Made by a program: the position numbers and the translations under genes
Shown: positions 9,002-17,081 of the stretch, in pieces
Position numbering within the stretch: the stretch's first letter is position 1
Layout of the letters: each line of letters begins with the position of its first letter
The notes under the pieces: generated by a model
What the model saw: only the letters and a program-made list of their open reading frames with translations
Database searches by the model: none
What the model was told of the DNA's origin: nothing
Source of the DNA: Mangrovihabitans endophyticus
GTDB taxonomy: Bacteria > Actinomycetota > Actinomycetes > Mycobacteriales > Micromonosporaceae
DNA length: 64,000 nt
Reading direction: 5' to 3'
Assembly: GCF_014646155.1 (NCBI RefSeq)
Contig: NZ_BMMX01000002.1
Location: 1 to 64,000, forward strand

Positions 9002-9241
9002 TCAGCCGCCGTCCGGAACCGGCTCGATGAGGTCCCAGTCCCCCTCGTCCGGACGGAACTGATGACCGGCGAAGACGGTTGAGAGCGAGTGGCCCGACGG
9101 CCGGGAGGTGTCATCGCCCGGCAGCCACACCGAGTCGCACTCGGCACAGAGCAGGAACCGCTCCCCGTTCACCGTGTTGCGGTACGGGGCGAGGTAGTCC
9201 TGGCCGCAGACGGTGCAACGGAGGCGCATGTCAGGGGGCAT
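9002..9241 (-). CDS. Small zinc-ribbon protein, candidate immunity protein of the upstream toxin
   Basis: The 79-residue protein contains two CxxC knuckles (CTVCGQDY and LCAECDSVWLPG) that should bind one zinc. The remainder is acidic, with many D and E residues and aromatic residues (DEGDWDLIEPVPDGG). It overlaps the 3' end of the polymorphic toxin gene by 11 bp and is read in the same direction. In polymorphic toxin systems the immunity gene almost always lies directly downstream, and an acidic protein suits an RNase inhibitor. The family itself is not recognised. A second possible start is ATG 9229, which would give 75 residues. Confidence 0.65.
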   Translation of the reverse strand: MPPDMRLRCTVCGQDYLAPYRNTVNGERFLLCAECDSVWLPGDDTSRPSGHSLSTVFAGHQFRPDEGDWDLIEPVPDGG

Positions 9242-12200
9242 CGGGAGTCCAAGAGGCGCTCTTCTTCGGGTAAGCGGTGATGATCTCGTCGCCGTTTCTC
9301 ACGATGATCAGAATATTCTGCTCCCCGTTCGTTCCGATCGTGCGGCCCATCGGAATGATGTAGAAGGTCCGATTGCCCTCGGTCTTCGTCAGCAGGTTCG
9401 TGCCGCGCAACAGCCATGCCTCGTCGATCACGTCCAGGACGCCCCGGCTGCCGATGTCGAAGACGCTGTGGATCGGCTTGTCCGGGTTGGCGTGTGCGTG
9501 GTCGAGAACGTGCAGGATCCGGTGTCCCTGCACCGAGCCGGGGCCGTAGAGCAGGTGGTTGGGCGACTCGAACCACCCGGCGCCCAGATCCTCCAGCTCG
9601 ACGCCACACGCGTCGTTGTGGACCAGCAGCGCGGCGCCGCCGGCCAGCACGTAATAGGTGTGCCGGGTGTCGACCGTGAAGTTGTAGACGCCGGTCCGCT
9701 GCACCCGGTGATGCACCGCGGTGACCCGCACCCAGGTGCCGCTGCTGGTGCGCAGCCACTGGCCCGGGATCAGATCACCCGCATCGACCCAGCTCCGCAG
9801 GTCAGGCACCCAGAAGGGATGGTTCGCCGTGGCGGTGAGGGTTCCGGTCGCCGCGCCGCCCGGCCCGTCGGTGTCGACGGTGACGTCGACCAGATCCTTG
9901 CGCCCGAAGCCCGGGATCAGCTCGGTCACCGACCGCGCATCCGTCGCGCCCGACACCGGGTCGGTGGCCAGCACCCGGTCGCCGATCACGACGTCCTCGA
10001 TGGGCTTGGTGGTGCCGTCGGCGAGCAACACCGGGGTGCCGGCGAGGAAACTGTTCCGGGACGTCACGCACGAGGGCAGGCCGCGTTCGCTGACCAGCCG
10101 GGCGAAGTTGGCGTCGACGGTCTCCCGGGGAAGCGTGACCCGCTCGAAGACCGCCGGTATCCGGACCAGGTTCAGCGTGCCTTTCAGCTCGCCCAGGATC
10201 CGGCCGCCGACGACGCCGCTCCACGCGCCCCCGGCGAGGTAGCTCAGCAGCGATCCCTCGGCCCAGGTCGTGAACAGGCCACCGATGCCCATGCTCACTT
10301 CGGCGCCGCCCAGCACGCCGACGACGGCGGTGCACAGGGCCGCGCAGACCGCGGTGAAGGCGGCCAGGCCGACGCTGCCGAAGGCGAACGTCGTCCATTG
10401 CGTGAAGGTGATGGCCGCGGCGGAGAGGATGTCCATCGCCCGGTTCATCATGAAGTTGGGGTTGAACGTGTCCGCGACGCAGTTCTGGTAGTAGACGCTG
10501 TCCGTCTGGGCGAACTTGTTGCAGAACTCCTTGTTCAGGGTTGCCTTGCCCAGCCGGAGGTCGGTCGGCTCATACACCTCGTAGCACTTGGCTTCAAAGC
10601 CCGGCAGCGTGTTGCGCATGCACTCGGCGAACTGCGTGTGCAAGGCATCGAGCCGGGCGTGTTCCTCCTGCTCGATGAGCTCGTTGGCCTCCTCGTACGC
10701 CTGTCTGCGCAGCGCCAGCGCCTCGGTCAGGTTCTTGCCGGCGGCCAGCGCCGATGCCTTGGCCCGTTCCGCCGCGTCCACGGCCCGGTTGGCGTCCTTG
10801 CGGGCCTGCCGGTAGGACTCCCGTGCCGCGGCGGCGGACTGGGCCGCCTTGTTCGCGGCGGAGTTGGCCCTCTTCGCGGCGGCGGCGGCCGACTTGGCGG
10901 AATCGAGGGCGTGCAACGCCGAACGCTCGGCCTTCTGCGCCGACTGATCGGCCTGGCTGGCATAGGCGACGGCCTGCTGAGCGGATTCGCCAGCCTTCTC
11001 CGCCCAGGTCTGGGCGGCTGCCGCGTCACCGCGCGCGTTCGCGGCGACCGCTTGGGCCTCCTCCGCTCGCTGGGTCGCGGCCGTCGCGGCGCTCGACGCC
11101 CGCTGCAGCAGGGCGATCATCTCCAGCTCGTGCGTCGCCGCGTCGTCGTCGTTCTGCTGCGCCGAATACCAGCCGGTGGTGACGAAATCGTGCAGCGCGC
11201 CGGGAGGGCCGTCCAGCGCGTTCTGCGCCGCCGCCTTCAGCTCCGGGCCGCTGTCGTCGTCGGTGGCCATCCGGGTGGCCCGGATCCGGTCGTCGGCGTT
11301 GGCCGACTGGAACTGTCCTATGGTGACGAACTCGTGCCGGTCCTGATCGCTGCCGTCCAGCGCCCGCTGCGCCTGGTCGGCGGTCGCGTCGTCGCCGGCC
11401 TGGGTGGCCTCGTCGAGGATCTGGGTCACCATGACCCGTTCCTCGGTGCCCCGCTCCGGATAGTCCTGGTCCTGGAGGAAGTCCGCCACCTGGGCGTCCG
11501 TGCCGTCCATGGCCGCCAGCGCGGCGGTGCGCAGCCCCAGGGTGCCGGTGGTCGCGATGGTGGCCAGGGTGTTCCGGTCGTCGGCGGCCGCGGCCTGCGC
11601 GACCCGGACCCGGACGAAGTCGACGACGTCCGCGTCGCCGCTGCTCAGCGCGGTGAGCGCCTCCTGCTGGGTGCTCGGCCCGCCGGAGACGGCCAGGTTC
11701 AGCGCCACGCGGCGGCTGTCCGCGACCGCGACCGCCGGGTCCGTCGCCGGGTTGCGCACCTCGGCGATGAGCCGGTTCGTCTCGGCGTCCCGCTTGGTGG
11801 CCTCCTGCGCGTCCCAGTCCACCCGGTCCTGGTAGTCCTGGTACGCGGCGAGGTCCGCCTGGGCCTGCTCGGAGCCTTCTTCGGTGGCCACCGCCAGGCG
11901 CTCGGCGTCCACCGCCCGCGCCGCTTCATAGACCGCGTACGCGTCGTTGGCCGCCGTGACGGCGTCGTCGGCGGCCTGGCTCGCGGCGTTCGCCGCGGCC
12001 GTCGACGCCTGTGCCGCCCGAGTCGCGTCGCCGGCGTGGGCGGCGGCCTCGTTCGCCGCCTCGGCCGCCGCCGTCGCGTCGTCGGCGGCCTGCGTCGCCG
12101 CACGGCGGGCGTCGCCGGCCGCCTTGACCGCGGCGCGGGCGAACGTCAGCGACGCCACCGAGGCGCGGTTGGCGCGGTCCGCCTGACGGCGGGCGCGGGC

Positions 12201-13544
12201 CGCCGCCGCCTGAGCCTGCGCCACGTTCACGCCGGTGGCGTGGGCCTGGGCCAGCGCCTCCTGGGTCGCGATGACGGCTCGCCGGGCGTCCGCGCCGGCG
12301 TCGTCGGCCGACTGCGCGATGCTGATGACGCTGTTCGCCACCTCTTCGGCCCGGCCCACCACATAGGCGGCGTCCCTCGACAACTTGGCGCACTTGAGGG
12401 CGTTCTCGGCCAGCGCCTTGGCGGCGTCGCTCTTGTTCTTGTCGACCGCCGCGTCGGCGGCCGCCTTGCTCGCCCGGTTCGCGGCGGCCCGGGTCAGCGC
12501 CGCGGTGGCGGCCGCCCGGGAGGCGGCCGCCGCGGCAGCACGGGCCGCGGACACCGCCATCTGCGCCGCCGACATCGCTCGCGCGGCCGCCTGGGCCGCC
12601 TTGCTCGCGGCCGCCGCGGCCCGCTGCGCCGCGGCGGCCGCCTTCTCGGCGTTGCCCGCGGCGCTCTCCATGGCCGCCTGGGCCTGCTGCGCCGACTCGC
12701 GGGCGGCGGACGCGGCCGCGGCCGCTTTGGCGCCCTCCTCCTCGGCCGTCTTGGTCAGTTCGTCGGCCTGGGCGCTGGCGCGTTCGGCGGCACCGACCAG
12801 GTCCGTGATGGTGCTGGCCTCCTCGTCGCGCGCGGCTGCGATCGCGTGCTGGGTGTCCAGGAAGGAGGTCAGCGCGTCGACATCGCGGGCGTCGAGCGCG
12901 CGCTGCGCCAGCCGGCGCACGTTGGAGCCGGCCGGCGCCGCGCTCAGGATCCTGGTGACAGCGAGGCGCTGGTCGATCTCGAAGGGCTTCTGCCATCCCG
13001 TCGCCAGGAACGTGTCCAGCGGTCCGGACGGGCTCTCGTCCGGATCCTCATCGCTGAGGACCGTGGGGCCGACGCTGGCGTCCGCGTCCAGCGCCGCCTG
13101 AGCCGCGGCCTGCACCTGGGCGTCACCGGTCGAGAGCATCTGGTTGACCCGCACGCGCTCGTCCACGTGCGCCGCGTCCTGCCAGCCCGCGGACAGGAAG
13201 TCGCCGAGGTCGCCACTGTCCAGAGCGGCCTGGGCGCGAGCGCGCACCGTCGGCCCGCCGGCGGACAGGATGCGGTTCACCGCGATCCGGTCATCAAGCG
13301 TCTGCAGGTCGGCGGCCCGGTCCAGGAAGGCATGCACGTCGTCGTCGGTGCCCAGCAGCGCCTGCTCGGCCGCCGGTGCGAGCAGATCCCCGCCGCTGCG
13401 CCACATCCGCACCACGCCGGCACGGTCGACCGGATCGTCCGCCTGGTCGGCCCGGGCCGCGCCGCTCGCGCCGACCAACGAGGTCGCGGTGATGGCGGCG
13501 GCGAGCGCCGCCGTGGCGGCGCGATATGTCCAACTCTTCCCCAT
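9231..13544 (-). CDS. ALF-repeat polymorphic toxin with Hint and EndoU-like C-terminal domain
   Basis: The 1437-residue secreted protein is modular. A signal peptide (residues 1-32) is followed by ALF short repeats (about 40-240, units such as AAQAALDADA), a very Ala-rich coiled coil (about 240-620), a second ALF cluster (about 640-880) and a second coiled coil (about 880-1080). A hydrophobic stretch lies near 1140-1210. A pretoxin Hint domain then runs from NSFLAGTPVLLADGTTKPIE to YYVLAGGAALLVHN. The final 127 residues, after VHN, form the toxin module. GHRILHVLDHAHANPDKP, RTFYIIPMGRTIGTNG and the ending GDEIITAYPKK resemble EndoU/BECR-fold RNases, in which a closing ITAYP-type strand is characteristic. 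The likely role is contact-dependent or secreted inhibition of competitors. The usual Hint Cys directly before NSF is Arg here. Confidence 0.88.
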   Translation of the reverse strand: MGKSWTYRAATAALAAAITATSLVGASGAARADQADDPVDRAGVVRMWRSGGDLLAPAAEQALLGTDDDVHAFLDRAADLQTLDDRIAVNRILSAGGPTVRARAQAALDSGDLGDFLSAGWQDAAHVDERVRVNQMLSTGDAQVQAAAQAALDADASVGPTVLSDEDPDESPSGPLDTFLATGWQKPFEIDQRLAVTRILSAAPAGSNVRRLAQRALDARDVDALTSFLDTQHAIAAARDEEASTITDLVGAAERASAQADELTKTAEEEGAKAAAAASAARESAQQAQAAMESAAGNAEKAAAAAQRAAAAASKAAQAAARAMSAAQMAVSAARAAAAAASRAAATAALTRAAANRASKAAADAAVDKNKSDAAKALAENALKCAKLSRDAAYVVGRAEEVANSVISIAQSADDAGADARRAVIATQEALAQAHATGVNVAQAQAAAARARRQADRANRASVASLTFARAAVKAAGDARRAATQAADDATAAAEAANEAAAHAGDATRAAQASTAAANAASQAADDAVTAANDAYAVYEAARAVDAERLAVATEEGSEQAQADLAAYQDYQDRVDWDAQEATKRDAETNRLIAEVRNPATDPAVAVADSRRVALNLAVSGGPSTQQEALTALSSGDADVVDFVRVRVAQAAAADDRNTLATIATTGTLGLRTAALAAMDGTDAQVADFLQDQDYPERGTEERVMVTQILDEATQAGDDATADQAQRALDGSDQDRHEFVTIGQFQSANADDRIRATRMATDDDSGPELKAAAQNALDGPPGALHDFVTTGWYSAQQNDDDAATHELEMIALLQRASSAATAATQRAEEAQAVAANARGDAAAAQTWAEKAGESAQQAVAYASQADQSAQKAERSALHALDSAKSAAAAAKRANSAANKAAQSAAAARESYRQARKDANRAVDAAERAKASALAAGKNLTEALALRRQAYEEANELIEQEEHARLDALHTQFAECMRNTLPGFEAKCYEVYEPTDLRLGKATLNKEFCNKFAQTDSVYYQNCVADTFNPNFMMNRAMDILSAAAITFTQWTTFAFGSVGLAAFTAVCAALCTAVVGVLGGAEVSMGIGGLFTTWAEGSLLSYLAGGAWSGVVGGRILGELKGTLNLVRIPAVFERVTLPRETVDANFARLVSERGLPSCVTSRNSFLAGTPVLLADGTTKPIEDVVIGDRVLATDPVSGATDARSVTELIPGFGRKDLVDVTVDTDGPGGAATGTLTATANHPFWVPDLRSWVDAGDLIPGQWLRTSSGTWVRVTAVHHRVQRTGVYNFTVDTRHTYYVLAGGAALLVHNDACGVELEDLGAGWFESPNHLLYGPGSVQGHRILHVLDHAHANPDKPIHSVFDIGSRGVLDVIDEAWLLRGTNLLTKTEGNRTFYIIPMGRTIGTNGEQNILIIVRNGDEIITAYPKKSASWTPDAP

Positions 13545-13576
13545 GAGCTGTTCCTTCGTGAGATCGAAAAGACAGG

Positions 13577-13610
13577 CCCGGCGATCGGAACGACTGCTCC
13601 GACCGCCGGG
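13577..13610 (-). terminator. Terminator or attenuator between companion protein and toxin genes
   Basis: A 13-bp stem with one mismatch (13577-13589 against 13598-13610) closes an 8-base loop. Read leftward it is followed by TGTCTTTTC, giving a rho-independent-like signal. It lies 33 bp before the toxin start, so it could uncouple the toxin from the upstream gene or act as an attenuator. Confidence 0.6.
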
Positions 13611-13634
13611 TCTGCGGCGAACCGTGCGCGTCGG

Positions 13635-14174
13635 TCAGCCCCGGGCCGTCAGCTTCAGAAGCGTGGTCGGCGCACCGGGCGGGCTGGTGCCGATGCCCAC
13701 CGGCGTGCTGCCGTCGGGGTCCAGCTCGATCGTCTTCGCCGCGCCGCCTTGCGGCTTTACCACGGCCGTCATGTCGTGTCCGTCACCCGAGCCGGCGATC
13801 CGGCCGTCGCCGCGGATCTCGAAGACTGCCGGGACCTCCATGGCGAGCACGCCTGGCGTGCCCAGGACCTGGAAGCACACCGCATCGCCGTCGTTCACGC
13901 TGAGGTCGCTGGTGTAGACGTAGATGAAGGTGATGTCGCCGTCCGGCGGGTCGGTGCAGTCGGCGAGCACGATGTTGCCGTCGCCGGAGATCAATTTGAT
14001 GTTCTGCTGGTCGAGGATGGCCGCCGCTCCGGGGTAGCTGTAGTCCTCGACCAGCGACGGCGGGTCCTCCGCGCCGGCCTCCGCCAGGGCGGGCACGGTC
14101 AGCGCGGCTGCGCCGCCGGCCGCGACGGTCACCGCCGCCACACCGGCCAGCCATCGTTTCACGACGATGTCCAT
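13635..14174 (-). CDS. Secreted protein of unknown function, companion of the ALF toxin
   Basis: The 179-residue protein has a signal peptide (KRWLAGVAAVTVAAGGAAALTVPALA) and a compact beta-rich mature domain with two cysteines (VLADCTDPP and AVCFQVLG), which could form one disulfide. The start of the mature part (DPPSLVEDYSYPGAAAILDQQNIKL) resembles small exported proteins that I associate, from memory, with ALF-repeat toxins in Streptomyces and relatives. It lies upstream of the toxin in the same orientation, 90 bp away across a hairpin. A role in toxin export, surface display or folding is inference. Two 32-bp tandem repeats lie just upstream of its start. Confidence 0.75.
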   Translation of the reverse strand: MDIVVKRWLAGVAAVTVAAGGAAALTVPALAEAGAEDPPSLVEDYSYPGAAAILDQQNIKLISGDGNIVLADCTDPPDGDITFIYVYTSDLSVNDGDAVCFQVLGTPGVLAMEVPAVFEIRGDGRIAGSGDGHDMTAVVKPQGGAAKTIELDPDGSTPVGIGTSPPGAPTTLLKLTARG

Positions 14175-14189
14175 GAAGTGCCTTTCTTA

Positions 14190-14253
14190 TTGATTCGGTC
14201 GCGAGGACCCAGGGGATCGAGTTGATTCGGTCGCGAGGGCCCAGAGGATCGAG
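14190..14253. repeat. Tandem duplication of a 32-bp unit upstream of the toxin companion gene
   Basis: Two head-to-tail 32-bp copies (14190-14221 and 14222-14253) begin TTGATTCGGTCGCGAGG and differ at two positions. They end 15 bp upstream of the ATG at 14174 and so cover the leader or promoter region. They could be a duplicated regulatory site or a simple slippage product. Confidence 0.85.
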
Positions 14254-14303
14254 CGGGAGCAGTCGGCGCTGCGCCGAGAGGCGGCCCGGGTGAGCGGCAA
14301 CGC

Positions 14304-14338
14304 GCGGAGCACCCCGACCGGAGCGGAGCACCCCGACC
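14304..14338. repeat. Two copies of a 16-bp motif with 19-bp period
   Basis: GCGGAGCACCCCGACC occurs at 14304-14319 and again, identical, at 14323-14338. The copies lie about 130 bp upstream of the toxin companion gene. No function is known. Confidence 0.75.
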
Positions 14339-14753
14339 CGAGACGATGAGTGCGCAGGCACGAGACGGTGGCAGGGCCGGGATGGTCACGACGATGCCGT
14401 CCGACACTCGCGCGCGGCGACCAAGACAGGCGCGGCCGATCCTTCGCCGCACGCGGCCGGGGCTCCGGACGCGTGCAGGAAGGACACCGCGCACGCAGGT
14501 GTGCGCATGTATTCCCCCGTGTGTTCGCTCAGTCCTTGACGGACCGCTGTGATTCGACCATTGGCGACGACGAATGGCAAGTAGTCGTCCGCCCAACGGG
14601 AGGCCAACAGGGGGTGCACGGACGGGGTTCGCCGGGCCCATCGACTGCGATAGATGCCGTACGCCGCCGGTTCGCCCAGCGTTCAACCGCCGGTTCCTGC
14701 CCTCGTCGTCCACTGTCCTTAGGTTCGAGGAAGGCCACGAAGAAGAGGGATCG

Positions 14754-15713
14754 ATGAGTGCAATCCTCGCCGCCCGGGCCCGCGGGATCACCAAGTGCTA
14801 CGGCGACGTGGTCGCGCTCGACCACGTCGACCTGGAGGTGGCGCAGGGGCACGTGCACGGCCTGGTCGGCCCGAACGGCGCCGGCAAGACCACCCTCCTG
14901 GGCCTGCTGCTGAGCCTGGCCGTCCCCGACGACGGCCACATCGAGATCCTCGGCACCGCGGTCCGCCGGGCGCTCGACGCGCCGGACGGAGTGGCGGGGT
15001 TCGTGGACGGTCCCGGCCTGTATCCCTCGCTCACCGCCCGGCAGAACCTCGCCGCCCTGGTCGCGCTGCGTGGCGGCGACCCGCGCGCGGCAGGTCTCGA
15101 CGAGGCGCTGGACCAGGTCGGCCTGGCCGACGTGGCGGACGACCGGGCGCACGGCTTCTCGCTGGGCATGCGCCAGCGGCTGGGGCTCGCCGCGGCTCTG
15201 CTGGCCAAGCCGCGCCTGCTGGTGCTCGACGAACCCTCCAACGGGCTGGACCCGGCCGGCAAGAGACACGTCCACGGCGTGCTGACCCGGCTCGCCGCCG
15301 ACGGCGTCGGCGTGGTGCTGTCCAGCCATCGGATGGACGATGTGGAGGCGCTCTGCTCCGAGGTGACCATCCTGCACACCGGCCGGGTGGCGTTCTCCGG
15401 CCCGCTGGGCAAACTGGCCGCCGAGAACCGGGAACTCGACTACCGGCTGCTCACCTCGGATCCGCCCGCAGCCCGCGCGATGGCCGCCGACGTGGACGGC
15501 ATCGGGATCATCGAGAACGGCGCGGCCGACGCCCTGGTGGTACGGGCGCTGACGCCCGCCCTGGACGAACTGGTGACCCGGCTGGTGCGCGCGGGCATCG
15601 CGCTGCGCGAACTCACCCCGGTGGTGTCCCCGCTGGAGGCCGCGTTCCTCGGACTCACCGAGGAACGCGGAGGTCAGGCGATGAGCGCGGCCCTGTCGGA
15701 GGAGCGCCGATGA
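14754..15713 (+). CDS. ABC exporter ATP-binding subunit
   Basis: The 319-residue ATPase has Walker A (GPNGAGKTT, residues 39-47), the signature FSLGMRQRLGLAAA, Walker B LLVLDEPSNGLDP, and the H-loop SSHRMDD. Length and sequence match the ABC-2 exporter group that includes bacitracin, lantibiotic and drug exporters (CcmA/BcrA-like). AGAGGGA precedes the ATG. The stop codon overlaps the start of the permease gene (ATGA), so the two subunits are coupled. The transported substrate is unknown. Confidence 0.9.
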   Translation: MSAILAARARGITKCYGDVVALDHVDLEVAQGHVHGLVGPNGAGKTTLLGLLLSLAVPDDGHIEILGTAVRRALDAPDGVAGFVDGPGLYPSLTARQNLAALVALRGGDPRAAGLDEALDQVGLADVADDRAHGFSLGMRQRLGLAAALLAKPRLLVLDEPSNGLDPAGKRHVHGVLTRLAADGVGVVLSSHRMDDVEALCSEVTILHTGRVAFSGPLGKLAAENRELDYRLLTSDPPAARAMAADVDGIGIIENGAADALVVRALTPALDELVTRLVRAGIALRELTPVVSPLEAAFLGLTEERGGQAMSAALSEERR

Positions 15714-17077
15714 CCGCCACCGCCGCCGCACCGCGGGCCGTCGCGGGCCGCCCCGGCCGCGTGCCGGTGACCCGGGTCTTCCGCTTCGAACTGGTGAAGC
15801 TGGTGTCGCAGTGGCGGATCCGGCTGCTGGTGCCGGCCTGCTGGGTCGCGCCCGCGCTGTTCGTCGCGGTGGTGAGCCGGCAGAGCACGCTGCCGGTCGA
15901 CACGCTCTTCGGGCGGCTGATGCACGCCACCGGGTGGGCTGGGCCGCTGGTGACGCTCGGCTTCGCCGGCTCCTGGGCGCTGCCGCTGCTGACGTCGGTG
16001 GTGGCGGGCGACGTGTTCGCCGCCGAGGACCGGCTCGGAACCTGGCGCCACCTGCTCGTCGCGGTCCGCTCGCCCCGCCGGATCTTCGCCGCCAAGGCGC
16101 TGGCCAGCTTGACCGTGATTCTGCTGCTGGTGGCCGGGCTCGCGGTCTCCAGCACGGTGGGCGGGCTGTTGGCGGTCGGCAATCAGCCGCTGACCGGGCT
16201 GGACGGTCACCTGGTGTCGCCGCCGGATGCCGCCGCCGGGGTGCTGCTCGCGTGGGGTTGCGCGCTTGCGCCGACGCTGGCGCTGGCCGGGATCGGACTG
16301 CTCGGGTCGGTGACGCTGGGCCGCTCCCCGATGGGATTGCTGCTGCCCGCGCTCGTCGCGCTGGCGCTGCAACTGGCCCAGATGTTGCCGTTGCCGGTGG
16401 CCGTGCGCCTGGCGCTTCCCGGGTACGCCTTCATCGCCTGGAACGGCCTGTTCACCAGCCCGGCGCAGGCCGAGCCGCTGCTGATCGGCGTGGCGGTCGG
16501 CCTCGCCTGGGCGGCGACCGCGACGGCACTGGCCTTCGTGCTCTTCCAGCGGCGGGACTTCACCGATCTGGCCGACGGCGGCGGCCGTCGCGCGGCCGTC
16601 GCCGGAGTGCTGCCGCTCGCCGCGCTGACCGCGATCACCGTCGCCGTCATCGCGGTGGCGACCGGTTCCGGCATCACCGGCTCCGGCATCGAGCAGGGCA
16701 AGGTGCAACGCGCCGTCGCCACCGAGTTCGCGCACCTCTATCGCCTGCAGACGGCGCAACTCAACCGGCCGGACGTCACGGAAGATCAACTGCACGCCAC
16801 GGCGGTCTGCACCAAGGGCGGCGGCAGCGCCGATGCGGCCGGCGCCGGCAACGACTGGCGGTGCGTCGTCTCCTGGCGCCTGCCCGGCGTGGCCGCCACC
16901 GGATCGGCCGCCTACCAGCTCGACATCACGCCGGACGGACGGTACGTGGCCGACGGCGACGGGCCGAAGGAAGTCAACGGCTATTTCCTGGTGCGCACCC
17001 CGGACGGGGACGCACCGAACCCGCTCTGGCAGTTCGACGGCATTGTCGAGTTGCTACCCACCGGCGCGAAGGGATAG
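15710..17077 (+). CDS. ABC-2 type exporter membrane subunit
   Basis: The 455-residue protein has about six hydrophobic helices in residues 30-310 (for example WALPLLTSVVAGDVFAAEDRLGTWRHLL, an ABC-2 permease landmark). It then has one more helix (LPLAALTAITVAVIAVAT) and a large extracytoplasmic C-terminal domain of about 130 residues (QRAVATEFAHLYRLQTAQLNRPDVTEDQLHATAVCTKGGG...). That tail is longer than in simple ABC-2 permeases and looks like a small secreted lipocalin- or DUF-like domain, which may interact with the exported product. It is translated with the ATPase gene and is followed after 4 bp by the beta-propeller gene. Confidence 0.85.
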   Translation: MTATAAAPRAVAGRPGRVPVTRVFRFELVKLVSQWRIRLLVPACWVAPALFVAVVSRQSTLPVDTLFGRLMHATGWAGPLVTLGFAGSWALPLLTSVVAGDVFAAEDRLGTWRHLLVAVRSPRRIFAAKALASLTVILLLVAGLAVSSTVGGLLAVGNQPLTGLDGHLVSPPDAAAGVLLAWGCALAPTLALAGIGLLGSVTLGRSPMGLLLPALVALALQLAQMLPLPVAVRLALPGYAFIAWNGLFTSPAQAEPLLIGVAVGLAWAATATALAFVLFQRRDFTDLADGGGRRAAVAGVLPLAALTAITVAVIAVATGSGITGSGIEQGKVQRAVATEFAHLYRLQTAQLNRPDVTEDQLHATAVCTKGGGSADAAGAGNDWRCVVSWRLPGVAATGSAAYQLDITPDGRYVADGDGPKEVNGYFLVRTPDGDAPNPLWQFDGIVELLPTGAKG

Positions 17078-17081
17078 TGCC

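Larger units (their letters stand above)
14175..14753. other. Intergenic region between divergent toxin locus and ABC exporter operon
   Basis: This 579-bp gap contains two tandem repeats (14190-14253 and 14304-14338). Near its right end it has the ribosome binding site AGAGGGA of the rightward operon. A leftward open frame of 77 codons (14386-14619) exists, but I see no ribosome binding site or recognisable features in it. No RNA gene was seen. Confidence 0.6.

Noticed and set aside
9213..14225. A 1670-codon open frame on the + strand opposite the toxin gene
   Set aside because: It is the reverse complement of the Ala-rich coiled-coil gene. Very high GC at third positions removes stop codons on the other strand. 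The translation is Arg/Gly/Val-rich with no domain and no ribosome site.
14386..14619. A 77-codon leftward frame in the gap before the ABC exporter
   Set aside because: No ribosome site or recognisable features; probably chance in GC-rich DNA.
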